A DNA stretch of 58,029 nucleotides from Nostoc sp. PA-18-2419 (GTDB taxonomy: Bacteria > Cyanobacteriota > Cyanobacteriia > Cyanobacteriales > Nostocaceae): assembly GCF_005869855.1 (NCBI RefSeq), contig NZ_SZNH01000007.1:120418-178446 (forward strand), given 5' to 3'. A model generated the notes under the pieces. That model saw only the letters and a list, made by a program, of their open reading frames with translations, was not told the origin of the DNA and made no database searches. The translations under genes and the position numbers were made by a program. Positions 37,530-47,022 of the stretch are shown piece after piece (the stretch's first letter is position 1; every line of letters begins with the position of its first letter).

Positions 37530-38483
37530 TTATTTTTCATATTGTTCATAAGCAGCCACAATTCGTTGAACTAAAGGATGGCGAACGACATCTTTTTGAG
37601 AAAATTCACAAAAGGCAATGCCTTCAACATGTTTTAAAATTTGCAACGCTATTGTTAAGCCTGATGGTTGGTTAAGTGGCAAGTCGGTTTGGGTAATATC
37701 ACCAGTAATCACCATTTTGGAACGGAAGCCTAAACGAGTCAAAACCATTTTCATCTGACCCGGTGTAGTATTTTGGGCTTCATCTACAATTACAAAGGCA
37801 TTATTGAGAGTACGTCCGCGCATATAGGCGAGTGGTGCAACTTCAATCACACCGCGTTCGATTAAGTTGGGTATTTTTTCTGGGTCAATGAATTCATAAA
37901 TAGCATCATAAAGTGGGCGGAGGTAGGGGTTGACTTTCTGCTGCAAGTCTCCAGGTAAAAAGCCGAGTCGTTCGCCAGCTTCCACAGCAGGGCGAGTTAA
38001 AATGAGTTTTTCAAACTGGTTAGCCAGAAGTGCTTGAACGGCGACAATCACAGCGAGATAAGTCTTGCCAGTACCGGCAGGCCCAACGCCAAAGATGAGG
38101 TCACGCCTGCGTATTGCGTCGATGTACTGACGTTGGCGAAAGGTTTTGGCGCGGACTTCTTCGCCTCGGCGACTTTTGGCAAGGACATCTCGCTGTAAAT
38201 CTTGCAGTTCTCCTTGCCGATCGCTATCCAAAGCTTGACGAGCTGTTGAAATATCAGCAGTGGAAATAGTATTGCCTTTAGTCCAGAGTTCTTCAAGCGA
38301 TCGCACTAATTTACTAGCCAGATCGATTTGCTTATCTGTACCAGAAATCAGTAATTCTTGCCCGCGCAGTACCAAGTTAGCTCCTGTTTGCCGAGATAGG
38401 TATTTGAGATTTTCTTCTCCATCTCCTGCTAGAGCGATCGCACTCGGAATATTCGGCAACTGAATTGTTAAAGCACCTACCAT
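37530..38483 (-). CDS. phoH: PhoH-family ATPase
   Basis: About 317 residues from ATG 38483 (MVGALTIQLPNI); a GTG at 38507 is less likely. N-terminal KH-like region, then the PhoH P-loop domain: GVGPAGTGKTYLAV, LTRPAVEAGERLGFLPGDL, FVIVDEAQNTTPGQMKMVLTRLG and VITGDITQTDLP. PhoH proteins are tied to RNA processing and ribosome maturation. It lies downstream of ffh-rpsP-khpA on the same strand, though 470 bp away. Confidence 0.9.
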   Translation of the reverse strand: MVGALTIQLPNIPSAIALAGDGEENLKYLSRQTGANLVLRGQELLISGTDKQIDLASKLVRSLEELWTKGNTISTADISTARQALDSDRQGELQDLQRDVLAKSRRGEEVRAKTFRQRQYIDAIRRRDLIFGVGPAGTGKTYLAVIVAVQALLANQFEKLILTRPAVEAGERLGFLPGDLQQKVNPYLRPLYDAIYEFIDPEKIPNLIERGVIEVAPLAYMRGRTLNNAFVIVDEAQNTTPGQMKMVLTRLGFRSKMVITGDITQTDLPLNQPSGLTIALQILKHVEGIAFCEFSQKDVVRHPLVQRIVAAYEQYEK

Positions 38484-38956
38484 AGTAATTCTAGATTTTG
38501 GTCGCACCTTTAGTGCGCTGAGAGCATAACTTAGATTTTGGATTTTGGAATTGCTTTTTTAGTACCCTTACTTTTAAAGCTTGCGACATGCCCTACCCCT
38601 TGTGCATGGAATAAATCTTAATTACACTCATACCTCTATTAAATGAGCAAGCTAAGCGTAGCTTGTCGCAGACAGTACTCGACCTAGCTAGGCTTAGCAA
38701 ATTAAAATTCTTAAGCTGCAATCCAAGAATGGGTACAGTCAATTTAAAAGACGCTCACTAACACGGCAAATCACTACTCTATAACAAATCTCAAATCCAA
38801 AACTGATTGACATTCAGAACATATTACCCACTTTCAAAAATATGGGATTGGTGAAGAGGCTGAAAAAAGACATAAAAATCTTTGTGCCACTTTTCCATTT
38901 TCACAATAATTCTGAGCGGAGTTAACCACAACCGCTCAGATTTCTTTAGTTTTAAT
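38484..38956. other. Repeat-containing gap between khpA and phoH
   Basis: About 470 bp with no gene. A hairpin CAAGCTA-AGCG-TAGCTTG is at 38648-38665, followed by Nostoc-type repeat wording (GTCGCAGACAGTACTCGACC). Nothing else supported. Confidence 0.5.
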
Positions 38957-39391
38957 CTAGCGAATGCGGGGTTTAACAATGGGTTTAGGCCCATTTATTC
39001 GCGGTTCTCTTGTTTTTGGTGGTGGGGGCGATCGGTCTTCTGTATCTTCATCAAAAGACATCCCCTCCCGTCCTGGAGTAGTGCTGCCATAGATATCCAG
39101 GTATACCGATTGCCCAACTGCTGCTGCGGCTGCGGCAATTACTGTACGAATCGCCTGAATATTGCGTCCTCCTCGACCAAACACTTTTCCTTTATCCGTG
39201 CTTTCAAAGGCGATGCGAATCCAAACCCGATTCAGGGTATGAGAAATTTCACTATCGACGCTTAAAGTCTCTGGAGATTCTAAAAACGGTTGCACCAAAA
39301 ATCTAACCAGCCCAACATAGTTGGGACTAGCTATTAGGGATTTTGTTCCGAAATTATGATGAGGCTGTGGCACTGACCTGTTCAAAAACAT
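38957..39391 (-). CDS. khpA: KH-domain RNA-binding protein (KhpA-type)
   Basis: 144 residues. The KH core spans about 35-100, with the GxxG loop GRGG in [20 protein letters not shown]. The N terminus ([22 protein letters not shown]) is family-like; the C-terminal 35 residues are basic, Pro-rich and probably flexible. Its start lies inside the end of rpsP (38-bp overlap). The ffh-rpsP-khpA order is the classical bacterial arrangement. Confidence 0.85.
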   Translation of the reverse strand: MFLNRSVPQPHHNFGTKSLIASPNYVGLVRFLVQPFLESPETLSVDSEISHTLNRVWIRIAFESTDKGKVFGRGGRNIQAIRTVIAAAAAAVGQSVYLDIYGSTTPGREGMSFDEDTEDRSPPPPKTREPRINGPKPIVKPRIR

Positions 39392-39614
39392 TGGCTTTTA
39401 CTAAGATGCGACGTACCGTGTCAGTGGGTTGAGCGCCTTGTTGTAGTCGCTTGACGATGCCGGGAACATCTAGTCGCACTTCATCGGTTCTGGGGTTGTA
39501 GAATCCCAATTCTTCTAGGGGACGACCATCGCGACGAGCGAGGTTGTTAATCGCGACAATGCGGTAACTTGCTTCCCGTTTTTTACCGTATCGCTTCAAG
39601 CGCAGTTTGATCAT
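39354..39614 (-). CDS. rpsP: 30S ribosomal protein S16
   Basis: 86 residues, starting [22 protein letters not shown] in slightly varied form of the family signature, with [14 protein letters not shown]. Assembly protein of the small subunit. Lies between ffh and khpA on the minus strand. Confidence 0.97.
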   Translation of the reverse strand: MIKLRLKRYGKKREASYRIVAINNLARRDGRPLEELGFYNPRTDEVRLDVPGIVKRLQQGAQPTDTVRRILVKANVFEQVSATASS

Positions 39615-39754
39615 GGCTGAAGAATCATTCTCCTGTTAGTTAAGTATACCGAAATGCTAATTCTAGCACTCGTCTCGTGTTTGCTGCTATTTGTCATCTG
39701 TCATTAGTCATTAGTCATTGCTTATTTCTTCCCCTGCTTCCCCATCTCCAATCC

Positions 39755-41218
39755 CTAAAGATTACCGAATCCTTTTTTCTTTTTATCTTTCTTTTTCTTC
39801 TTCGTAGCTGGGGCGCCAGCATTGTAACCCCGCCATCCGGGGGCAGGGGGACGATTGCCTGCACCTGCGAAGGCGTTGCCCATACCACCGCCGCCGAACA
39901 TTCCCGGCATCCCAGGGAAGCCTCCTTGACCCATTTGCTGCATGAGCGATCGCATTTTTTGGAAGTCGGCTACCAGTTTACTCACGTCGGCTTCTTTATA
40001 GCCTGAACCAGTAGCAATCCGTCGCCGCCGACTGGGAGAACTTGCCAATAAATCGGGGTCGTGGCGTTCTTGGCGGGTCATGGAGTTAATCATCGCTTCA
40101 CAGCGTTTTAGTTGGGTTTCTCCATGTTTTAGCTGGTCGTCTGATAGCTTGTTCATCCCTGGAATCATCTTCATGATCCCTCCCAGTGAACCCATGTTTT
40201 TTAGCAAACGTAGCTGTTTGAGAAAGTCGGTGAAGTCGAACTTTGCCGTCAGGATTTTCTCCTGCATTTTCTCGGCATCTGCTAAATCAATTTCTTCCTG
40301 GGCTTTTTCTACCAAGGTTAATACATCACCCATTCCCAGAATCCGCGATGCCATGCGATCAGGATAAAACGGTTGCAGTGCCTCGACTTTTTCACCAACG
40401 CCCACAAACTTGATTGGCGCTCCCGAAATTCGTCGTACTGAGAGCGCTGCACCACCCCGGCTATCGCCATCCAACTTAGTGAGAATCGCTCCTGTAATCC
40501 CGATTTGCTCGTGGAAGGTGCGGGTCAAATTGGCTGCCTCTTGACCAGTCATGGCATCTACCACCAACAGAGTTTCGTCAGGTTGGACAGTTTCTTTGAT
40601 CCGAGCTAATTCCGCCATCATGTCTTCGTCAATTTGCAGACGCCCAGCGGTATCGATAATAACTGTATTTACACCTTCTGCTCTGCCGCGTTCTACGCCT
40701 TGCCGCGCGATTTCTACAGGGTCGGCATCACTTCCAAGTTCAAAAACTGGTACGTCAATTTGCTTACCCAGCGTTACGAGCTGGTCGATGGCTGCTGGGC
40801 GATACACGTCTGTCGCTACCAACAAGCAACTACGGTCTAATTTCCTCAGATGTAAAGCTAGCTTCGCAGTAGCGGTGGTTTTACCAGTACCTTGCAACCC
40901 AGCCATTAGCACAATGGTAGGTTGCTGTTGGGCTTCTACTAAAGGAACATTCTCATCCCCCATTACCTCCACTAGCTCATCGTGAACAATTTTGATGAAC
41001 TGTTGGTCAGGTCGCACGCCGGAGATTACCTCGGCTCCCTGTGCCTTGGTTTCGACTTCGCTAATAAAATCTTTGACTACCAGGAGATTGACATCTGCTT
41101 CCAACAAGGCGCGGCGTACTTCTCGCAAAGCGTCTTGAATGTTGGCTTGAGAAATTTTGTCTTGTCCCCGCAGTTTTTTCCAGGCGGCTTCTAAACGGTC
41201 AGATAGAGCATCAAACAT
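39755..41218 (-). CDS. ffh: Signal recognition particle GTPase Ffh (SRP54)
   Basis: 487 residues: N domain (MFDALSDRLEAAWKKLRGQ), G domain with GLQGTGKTTATAKLA, DTAGRLQID and TKLDGDSRGGAAL, then the methionine-rich M domain that binds 4.5S RNA and signal peptides. The C terminus is Gly/Met-rich and ends in a Lys-rich tail. Directs membrane proteins to the translocon. First gene of the ffh-rpsP-khpA group. Confidence 0.97.
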   Translation of the reverse strand: MFDALSDRLEAAWKKLRGQDKISQANIQDALREVRRALLEADVNLLVVKDFISEVETKAQGAEVISGVRPDQQFIKIVHDELVEVMGDENVPLVEAQQQPTIVLMAGLQGTGKTTATAKLALHLRKLDRSCLLVATDVYRPAAIDQLVTLGKQIDVPVFELGSDADPVEIARQGVERGRAEGVNTVIIDTAGRLQIDEDMMAELARIKETVQPDETLLVVDAMTGQEAANLTRTFHEQIGITGAILTKLDGDSRGGAALSVRRISGAPIKFVGVGEKVEALQPFYPDRMASRILGMGDVLTLVEKAQEEIDLADAEKMQEKILTAKFDFTDFLKQLRLLKNMGSLGGIMKMIPGMNKLSDDQLKHGETQLKRCEAMINSMTRQERHDPDLLASSPSRRRRIATGSGYKEADVSKLVADFQKMRSLMQQMGQGGFPGMPGMFGGGGMGNAFAGAGNRPPAPGWRGYNAGAPATKKKKKDKKKKGFGNL

Positions 41219-41410
41219 AATGTAATTACAAGTAGTTCGCCAGTGAGGAATTCTGAACCACCCCTAAATGCGATTCAGAGTTTCCAGTAAAATTTCAACG
41301 TGCTATTTACCAGCTTAGTAGTTTTCACCTCGACTGTAGCAACTAGATACCTACGTTTGTTGAATTGACATCCAAAAACCAGCAACTTACAAAATACTCA
41401 AAAAATAGCT

Positions 41411-42040
41411 ATGACTAGCAACACTCTGATTCAACCCACAGAAATCATCCACTTATCAGGTATCAGTTGGCAAACCTATGAAAACTTGCTAACCGAACTT
41501 AGTGCTAATCGCCGCCTCCGGCTTACTTACAATCGAGGTACTCTAGAAATCATGGTTCCTTCACCTGAACACGAGAGTTGCAAAAAAGTCTTGGGACGAT
41601 TTGTGGAAACTCTAGCCGAAGAATTAGAAGTCAATATTCAACCTCTTGGTTCTACTACTTTCAAGCTTCCAGAACTGAGTGGTATAGAACCAGATGAATG
41701 CTTTTATATTAAAAATATTAATGTCATCAGAGGCAAAAAAAGAATAGATTTAGCCCAAGATACACCGCCAGATTTAGTAGTAGAAATTGATATTACTAGC
41801 AGTTCTAAAAATCGCTTTCAAGTCTATACTGATATGGGGGTGCCTGCAATATGGCGATATGATGGTAAAGATTTTAGTATTAACGTTCTACAAAATCAGA
41901 AATATATATCTATTGAACAGAGTTTAGCATTTCCCAATTTGCCACTAACAGAAATTTCTAATTTTTTAGAACAGGTGGGCAAAAAAGATTATTTGGAATT
42001 AGTTAAAGAATTTCGCCAATGGGTTAAAAGCAAAATTTAA
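41411..42040 (+). CDS. Uma2-family endonuclease (intact)
   Basis: 209 residues of the Uma2/DUF820 family, PD-(D/E)XK-like fold. SGISWQTYENLLTELSANR, RLTYNRGTLEIMVPSPEHE, then SGIEPDECFYIKN and DLVVEIDITSSSKNRFQVYTDMGVPAIWRYDG, which supply the D...E-x-D catalytic-like residues. These genes are highly multiplied in Nostoc; the role is unclear. 43 bp before the next gene. Confidence 0.88.
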   Translation: MTSNTLIQPTEIIHLSGISWQTYENLLTELSANRRLRLTYNRGTLEIMVPSPEHESCKKVLGRFVETLAEELEVNIQPLGSTTFKLPELSGIEPDECFYIKNINVIRGKKRIDLAQDTPPDLVVEIDITSSSKNRFQVYTDMGVPAIWRYDGKDFSINVLQNQKYISIEQSLAFPNLPLTEISNFLEQVGKKDYLELVKEFRQWVKSKI

Positions 42041-42083
42041 TATCAAAATAGCGAATTAATTGAGATAGCTATTAAAAGAACAT

Positions 42084-42728
42084 ATGTCCCAGCGAATCAA
42101 AGTTTACTCATACTCGATATACCACTCAGCGAATTCATACATTGGGATCATTCTTGCCCAAAGAGCGTTGCAGGGGTTACCTGTTGATATTGAACGACGA
42201 CCGATTTACATTCCCAAGGAGCGAGGTATTAAAGTAGCCGATCTCCAAGGAGGAAGTGAAAGTGCGGTTGTATCGTTGTATCACAAAGAAGATTGTCTGC
42301 GGTGGGCAAAAAAGTACGGTATTGAAATTCGATTTAAGGAACTTGAGGAATTTCGGAGGTGGGTAAAGCGCTGGCAAAAAATGAAATTTAGTCGGGAAGA
42401 ACTTCCCGCTAGAGCATATTACGCGGCTCATGGAAGTGGGAAGGAGCATCTTCTGGATGCTGCTTTTTATCGAGCCAGCTATGTTGACTTGCTTGATGTG
42501 AATGATGAGTCTGTAATTAGAAAAGTTGCTGATGATGTCGGGTTAAATGGCGATCGCATTTTAGAATTAGCCCACGGTGAAGCAGCGGGACTTGCCGCAG
42601 TGGCAGCTTTAGCAGAATACGAGCAATTTGCCTGTCCTGGTGTACCAACTTGGGTGGTGGAAGGCGAAAAGTTTTGGGGCAAGGATCGTGTCGATTGGCT
42701 GACTGAAAAAGTAAAACAATTATCCTAA
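42084..42728 (+). CDS. DsbA-like oxidoreductase, 2-hydroxychromene-2-carboxylate isomerase family
   Basis: 214 residues with the kappa-GST/HCCA-isomerase pattern: a first strand KVYSYSIYHSANSYIGI, central helical insertion, and the C-terminal thioredoxin-fold part GVPTWVVEGEKFWGKDRVDWL with the cis-Pro in GVPTW. There is no CxxC at the first strand (SANS instead), so it is not a disulphide catalyst; a glutathione-dependent isomerase-type role is likely but the substrate is unknown. Confidence 0.75.
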   Translation: MSQRIKVYSYSIYHSANSYIGIILAQRALQGLPVDIERRPIYIPKERGIKVADLQGGSESAVVSLYHKEDCLRWAKKYGIEIRFKELEEFRRWVKRWQKMKFSREELPARAYYAAHGSGKEHLLDAAFYRASYVDLLDVNDESVIRKVADDVGLNGDRILELAHGEAAGLAAVAALAEYEQFACPGVPTWVVEGEKFWGKDRVDWLTEKVKQLS

Positions 42729-42847
42729 CTGTTAGTTATTAAATAAAAGCCTGCTTTTTAAGTAACGTTGTAACTTCTGTTTATAAATTTTCTTGTTTTG
42801 CAATCACTTTGTGCTGAGTCTACAATTTTGTACGTGCAGTAATAGTT

Positions 42848-44668
42848 TCAGCCTATATTGCCCCTTGTGAGAGCTACACCATCTAATGAGTAACAATAGC
42901 GATCGCGCCCCTTTTGTTTGGCATCGTACAGTGCTTTATCAGCTGAAGCAATCAGAGCATCTGGCTTTACATCCAAAGTGGGTATGCGAGAGCTAATTCC
43001 TATACTAACGGTGACGATATCCTTGACATCAGACTTTGCATGGGGAATGACCCGGTCGTGAATTGCTTGCTGAATATTTTGTGCTACTTTGATGGCTCCC
43101 ACTAAGTCAGTATTGGGAAGGAGTACCGAAAATTCTTCTCCACCGTAACGCGCTACTAAATCGGCAGGACGACGAGCTGCCTGTTGCACTGTTTGCGCTA
43201 TTGTGATTAGACAATCATCACCTCTTAGATGACCATAATAGTCATTATATGATTTGAATTTATCAACATCAAATAAAATCAGTGACAGGAATTGTTGTTC
43301 TCGGGCAAGGCGTTTCCATTCTGCTTGCAGTCGTCCATCGAAGCAGCGACGGTTAGCTACCTGAGTCAAACCATCTAGATTTACCAGTTGTTCTAGTTTT
43401 AGATTTGCGTCTTCTGCTTTTTCTTTAGCAATTACTAACTCTGCTGTTCTCTGTTGTACGCGTTGTTCTAAAGTTTCAAAAGATGTTTGTAACTCAAATG
43501 CCATGTCGTTAAACGATTTTGCCAGTTGACCTATTTCGTCTTTTGAACTAATTTTGGCGCGGATATCTAAGTTACCTGCGGTAAACTGGAAGACTATATT
43601 GGTAAGGTAAATTATCGGCTTTGTTAGTAGTTGCCCAATGGCAAAAGCGATGAGTGTGACTACTGAAGCGATAATTGCAAATAGAAACATTGCGTCACGA
43701 ATTTGCTTTTCTACAGGTGCTAGGGCAACAGTAAGGGGCTGTGCGAACAACACAGACCAAAGTTTATATTTTAAACGAGCGATCGCAATCAGGTTCAGCC
43801 GATCGCCTGTTGCTGACAAAGATGTAATTAAATACGACTGTTGATTATCCAATGCTTGCTTAAGTTTGGACTCATTAGTTGCTAATTCTTTGAGAGAATA
43901 ATTAAGCAAACGCCCTTGACTTTGTAGTTGAGTTACAACGTCTAAAGGCAGTGGTACAATTGATTTAAAAAGCAGTTTTGGTGCACTACTATGTGCTAAA
44001 TAAATATTATATTCATCTAAAAGAATAGCAAATGATTTTGCCCCAGCCCTTTCAGTTTCTCGAGTTACTAATTGCTGGACAACAGTAGCATTGTATGAAA
44101 CACGCAATACACCCAAGATATCTCCCTTAGCATTGCGAACCGGACTGCTAAAAAAGAGGTTGACAAGGTCAGGAATTGTCAGCGATCGCTTCATACTAGA
44201 AACAAACGATAACCCAGTTTGCAGCGGTTTTTTAAAATAATTTTCAACTGATTCATCTTTGCCAATATTCGATGTACGTGTATCCAATACATTTTTGCCA
44301 TTTAAGTCGAGCAAAGCATAGGAGAGAATATTGAGCATATCTTTGCGGCTGAGACGAATTAATGTTTCTATCGCCAATTGCATTTCCGGGCTGTCATCTC
44401 GCTGTTTTGGAGTTAGGCTGAGGTAGCGTGCCAAACCTGGTAAAATCGCCTCTACACGTACGGCATTGAGATTTCCATCAATAAAGGCATCTATTCTATT
44501 AGCGGTTTCGTTAGCAGCCACAGATAAGGCTTGTCGGGCGTTGTTAGTTAGTATTTTTTCGGTTGTCTGTTTGTTGATAAATGCCAACACCAGCAAAGGA
44601 ATTAAAGCAACAATGAGAAACGAGGCGATCAACTTTCTACGGATACCACCCAAAAAATGCTGCTGCAT
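42848..44668 (-). CDS. Membrane diguanylate cyclase (Cache-HAMP-GGDEF)
   Basis: 606 residues: TM1 at about 13-31, a large extracytoplasmic Cache-type region to about 300, TM2 at about 327-350, HAMP (about 350-405), a coiled segment and a C-terminal GGDEF domain (about 435-600). The active site GGEEF is intact, as is the inhibitory I-site (RPAD, five residues earlier). It should make cyclic di-GMP in response to a periplasmic signal. The gene for a periplasmic binding protein ends 9 bp before this one starts, so both are one operon. Confidence 0.92.
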   Translation of the reverse strand: MQQHFLGGIRRKLIASFLIVALIPLLVLAFINKQTTEKILTNNARQALSVAANETANRIDAFIDGNLNAVRVEAILPGLARYLSLTPKQRDDSPEMQLAIETLIRLSRKDMLNILSYALLDLNGKNVLDTRTSNIGKDESVENYFKKPLQTGLSFVSSMKRSLTIPDLVNLFFSSPVRNAKGDILGVLRVSYNATVVQQLVTRETERAGAKSFAILLDEYNIYLAHSSAPKLLFKSIVPLPLDVVTQLQSQGRLLNYSLKELATNESKLKQALDNQQSYLITSLSATGDRLNLIAIARLKYKLWSVLFAQPLTVALAPVEKQIRDAMFLFAIIASVVTLIAFAIGQLLTKPIIYLTNIVFQFTAGNLDIRAKISSKDEIGQLAKSFNDMAFELQTSFETLEQRVQQRTAELVIAKEKAEDANLKLEQLVNLDGLTQVANRRCFDGRLQAEWKRLAREQQFLSLILFDVDKFKSYNDYYGHLRGDDCLITIAQTVQQAARRPADLVARYGGEEFSVLLPNTDLVGAIKVAQNIQQAIHDRVIPHAKSDVKDIVTVSIGISSRIPTLDVKPDALIASADKALYDAKQKGRDRYCYSLDGVALTRGNIG

Positions 44669-44677
44669 AGTTTTAAA

Positions 44678-45658
44678 CTAGGAGGGAGGATTCAAGAACG
44701 AAGAATTGAACAAACTTTTTAGTTCAGGAATGCGGGTTATATTTCCAGAGCGAATAAAAAAGTCTGCATATATCTTGGCTGCTTTGTAAATAGAGTTAGG
44801 ATCGCTAGCTTGAAATAATTTTTGATTTTCAGCTAGATTGGTTAGGTTTACTCCTTCCAAAGAGAGTGTATTGCTAGGAATATTTAAGGCTTTGCTGACA
44901 ATCGCGTTTCCTTCTTGAACATTTGCTTTCCAGTAGGCTGCGGCTTGCAGCCATCCTCGGATAAATGCACGAATATCTTCGGGGCGATCGCGGATTATTT
45001 CACCGCGAAAGATAATCATATCTAAAATCAAGCCAGGGGTTTGTTTGCTGCTAAATAGGACATGTCCTCCTGATTTAATAGCTTCAGAAAGATAAGGTTC
45101 CCAAGTGTGTCCGGCTTGAATAACATTATTTTTCAGACGTTGAGGAATTTCTGAAGCATCTAATTTAAGCAAATTCAGATCGTCGCTGGTTAAGTTGGCA
45201 CTTTTCAACATCTCAGTCACAAAAACTTCGCTAAAACCGCCTAGATTTGCACCCAGCTTTTTTCCTTTTAAGTCAGCAACAGTTTGAATTTGTGATTGGG
45301 CAACTACCACATCTGCTCCTGTTGATTCATCCATGATTATCACGCTTTGTATATCAGGATTTGTGGCACTCAACATTATAAAACTGCCCAAGGATAATGT
45401 AATACCATCATATTTACCCGCATTGAAATTTGCTTGTTCCAATTGGGTGTATCGTTTATGAATGAGTTCCACATTTACCCCTTGGGCTTTGAAGAATCCT
45501 TTTTTTTGAGCAATGATACCTGGATACTCCCCAATAAAAGATGCAAATTCTACTTTTAAAGGAGGATGTTTTAATTCGGTTGGTGCTGAACTATTACAAG
45601 CAAATAGCAAATAGGTGGTAATAATAAAAATATTAAGGTATTTGAGTAGTTTGAACAT
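44678..45658 (-). CDS. Periplasmic solute-binding lipoprotein (SsuA/NMT1-like)
   Basis: 326 residues with a lipobox (LLFAC, Cys21), so tethered to the membrane. The fold is the type II binding protein used for sulphonates, nitrate or thiamine precursors: EFASFIGEYPGIIAQKKGFFKAQGVNVELI, DLKGKKLGANLGGFSE and GHTWEPYLSEAIKSGG. No permease or ATPase is adjacent; instead it is co-transcribed with the diguanylate cyclase, suggesting it presents a ligand to the Cache domain. Confidence 0.88.
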   Translation of the reverse strand: MFKLLKYLNIFIITTYLLFACNSSAPTELKHPPLKVEFASFIGEYPGIIAQKKGFFKAQGVNVELIHKRYTQLEQANFNAGKYDGITLSLGSFIMLSATNPDIQSVIIMDESTGADVVVAQSQIQTVADLKGKKLGANLGGFSEVFVTEMLKSANLTSDDLNLLKLDASEIPQRLKNNVIQAGHTWEPYLSEAIKSGGHVLFSSKQTPGLILDMIIFRGEIIRDRPEDIRAFIRGWLQAAAYWKANVQEGNAIVSKALNIPSNTLSLEGVNLTNLAENQKLFQASDPNSIYKAAKIYADFFIRSGNITRIPELKSLFNSSFLNPPS

Positions 45659-45823
45659 AAAATCTTTAGTTTTTTATAATTATTTATTAACTCTTCAACT
45701 AAATAAACTATCTGTTACAATTTCAATTTATGAAGAAAGAGTTTGAGAAATTAAGTTTTTAATATTCATTCTTTCATTCAGCAACACTGAAACGAAACTA
45801 TTCCAAGAAAAGTAAGCATTTAG

Positions 45824-45943
45824 ATGATTACATTTCGTCAAATATCTGGTGACAGCTCGCCTCCAGCCGCGACCGAACAAGAAGTGGGAATAGCACTAGC
45901 TCTCAAAAGTATTGATACAGCTTGCTTGTACCAACTAAAGTAA
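45824..45943 (+). CDS. Possible 39-residue small protein
   Basis: ATG at 45824 opens a frame reading MITFRQISGDSSPPAATEQE, then VGIALALKSIDTACLYQLK. Its stop codon is inside the stem of a strong terminator, which is what a short real transcript would look like. There is no clear ribosome site, and I recognise no family. Treat as speculative. Confidence 0.35.
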   Translation: MITFRQISGDSSPPAATEQEVGIALALKSIDTACLYQLK

Positions 45944-45982
45944 GAAATTAAATTCTGAAGTTTCTTACTTTAGAGGTTTTTT
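45935..45982 (+). terminator. Strong Rho-independent terminator with no annotated gene before it
   Basis: CTAAAGTAAGAAA pairs perfectly with TTTCTTACTTTAG (13 bp), followed by AGG and six T. Nothing else on the plus strand upstream within 3 kb needs it, except the 39-codon frame at 45824. Confidence 0.8.
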
Positions 45983-46080
45983 AAAGCATTTCTCGCTCTC
46001 CCTGGTACCAGTCAGCAATGCCTATGCAGTTGTGAAAAGTGAGATAAGTAAACACCCTCTTTGCCCACTTGCTGAGTTTC

Positions 46081-46581
46081 TTAAGAACTTCCTCTTGAGC
46101 GTTGGGTTGCTGCTGGTTTTGAGTGCTGTTGTTGGTAAAAACTGACAACTTTTTGCACATAGTCAGCAGTGAAGCCTTTGTTGCAGCCTGTATAGCTACC
46201 AGTCATCCACCAACAAGCGACGCCACGCACAGATGCAATTTCATTATTTTTAGTGACGGCGAACTGATTGGTTAACTCGCGCCGAGTGATACATGATACA
46301 ACAGAACGGGCGATCGCCGGACTGTTTTCAAACTGCGTTGGTGTTAATTCTCTTTTGAGACAAGTTCTTGACCAGCCTTTGAGGGTTTCTGGTTTCACTT
46401 GCCATTCACTGTAAAGTCCATCGTTGGGATTTTTTGTTTGCGGTGCAGCTTGTCGTAACGCTTCTACCATTGCTGCAACTTGGGCATCGGAAATCGGCTG
46501 TTGTGCTTGAGCTAATGATGGTAATACTCCGAAGCTGAGAATAACTCCACTCAGTAGTAATCCTATAGGGTTTTTTGTCAT
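46081..46581 (-). CDS. Exported hypothetical protein with four cysteines
   Basis: 166 residues; signal peptide about 1-26 (LLLSGVILSFGVLPSLAQAQ). The mature part begins with a helix (ISDAQVAAMVEALRQAAPQ) and has Cys in RTCLKRE, VVSCITRRE, VACWWMTG and GCNKGF, suitable for two disulphides in the periplasm. No function known to me. Single-gene unit. Confidence 0.75.
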   Translation of the reverse strand: MTKNPIGLLLSGVILSFGVLPSLAQAQQPISDAQVAAMVEALRQAAPQTKNPNDGLYSEWQVKPETLKGWSRTCLKRELTPTQFENSPAIARSVVSCITRRELTNQFAVTKNNEIASVRGVACWWMTGSYTGCNKGFTADYVQKVVSFYQQQHSKPAATQRSRGSS

Positions 46582-46659
46582 GAATTTGAAATTATTTTAG
46601 ATATCAGGAGGTATCATATTATATTTTTACCAAGCCACCAGAGTAATTTTATTTTTACT

Positions 46660-47022
46660 ATGCCAATAGCCAAACGGAATAATTGGAAAACAGAACCTAT
46701 GCCTTCTGCATCCACAAATATAAACGTAGAAAAGCTTTATTCCCACAAAGAATTTGACCGAATTGCCGCTGGAGTAATTCCCCAGCAGATGGAAGATAAG
46801 TGGTTTATTTTCTATGAGGCTCCTTGGTTATACTTGCATCGTAGTTGGACTGGTTTTTGTATTTTTAAAGTGCGTTTTGAGATAGTTGGAGAAAGCTTCA
46901 AAATTGCCCAAGTAGAGGTAAATCGAAATCCAGCAGAATACTCTAACACCAACGATGAGCGTGATGTCTCTTTGTTAGAAGCCTTGCTGGATTTGTTAGC
47001 TAAGAATAGACTCAGCTATTAA
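46660..47022 (+). CDS. Hypothetical protein, 120 residues
   Basis: Soluble, probably alpha/beta: EKWFIFYEAPWLYLHRSWTG-like stretch (DKWFIFYEAPWLYLHRSW) and FCIFKVRFEIVGESFKIAQVEVNRNP. The start could also be ATG 46699, which would drop 13 residues. Its end overlaps the convergent aminopeptidase gene by 11 bp. Function unknown. Confidence 0.65.
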   Translation: MPIAKRNNWKTEPMPSASTNINVEKLYSHKEFDRIAAGVIPQQMEDKWFIFYEAPWLYLHRSWTGFCIFKVRFEIVGESFKIAQVEVNRNPAEYSNTNDERDVSLLEALLDLLAKNRLSY

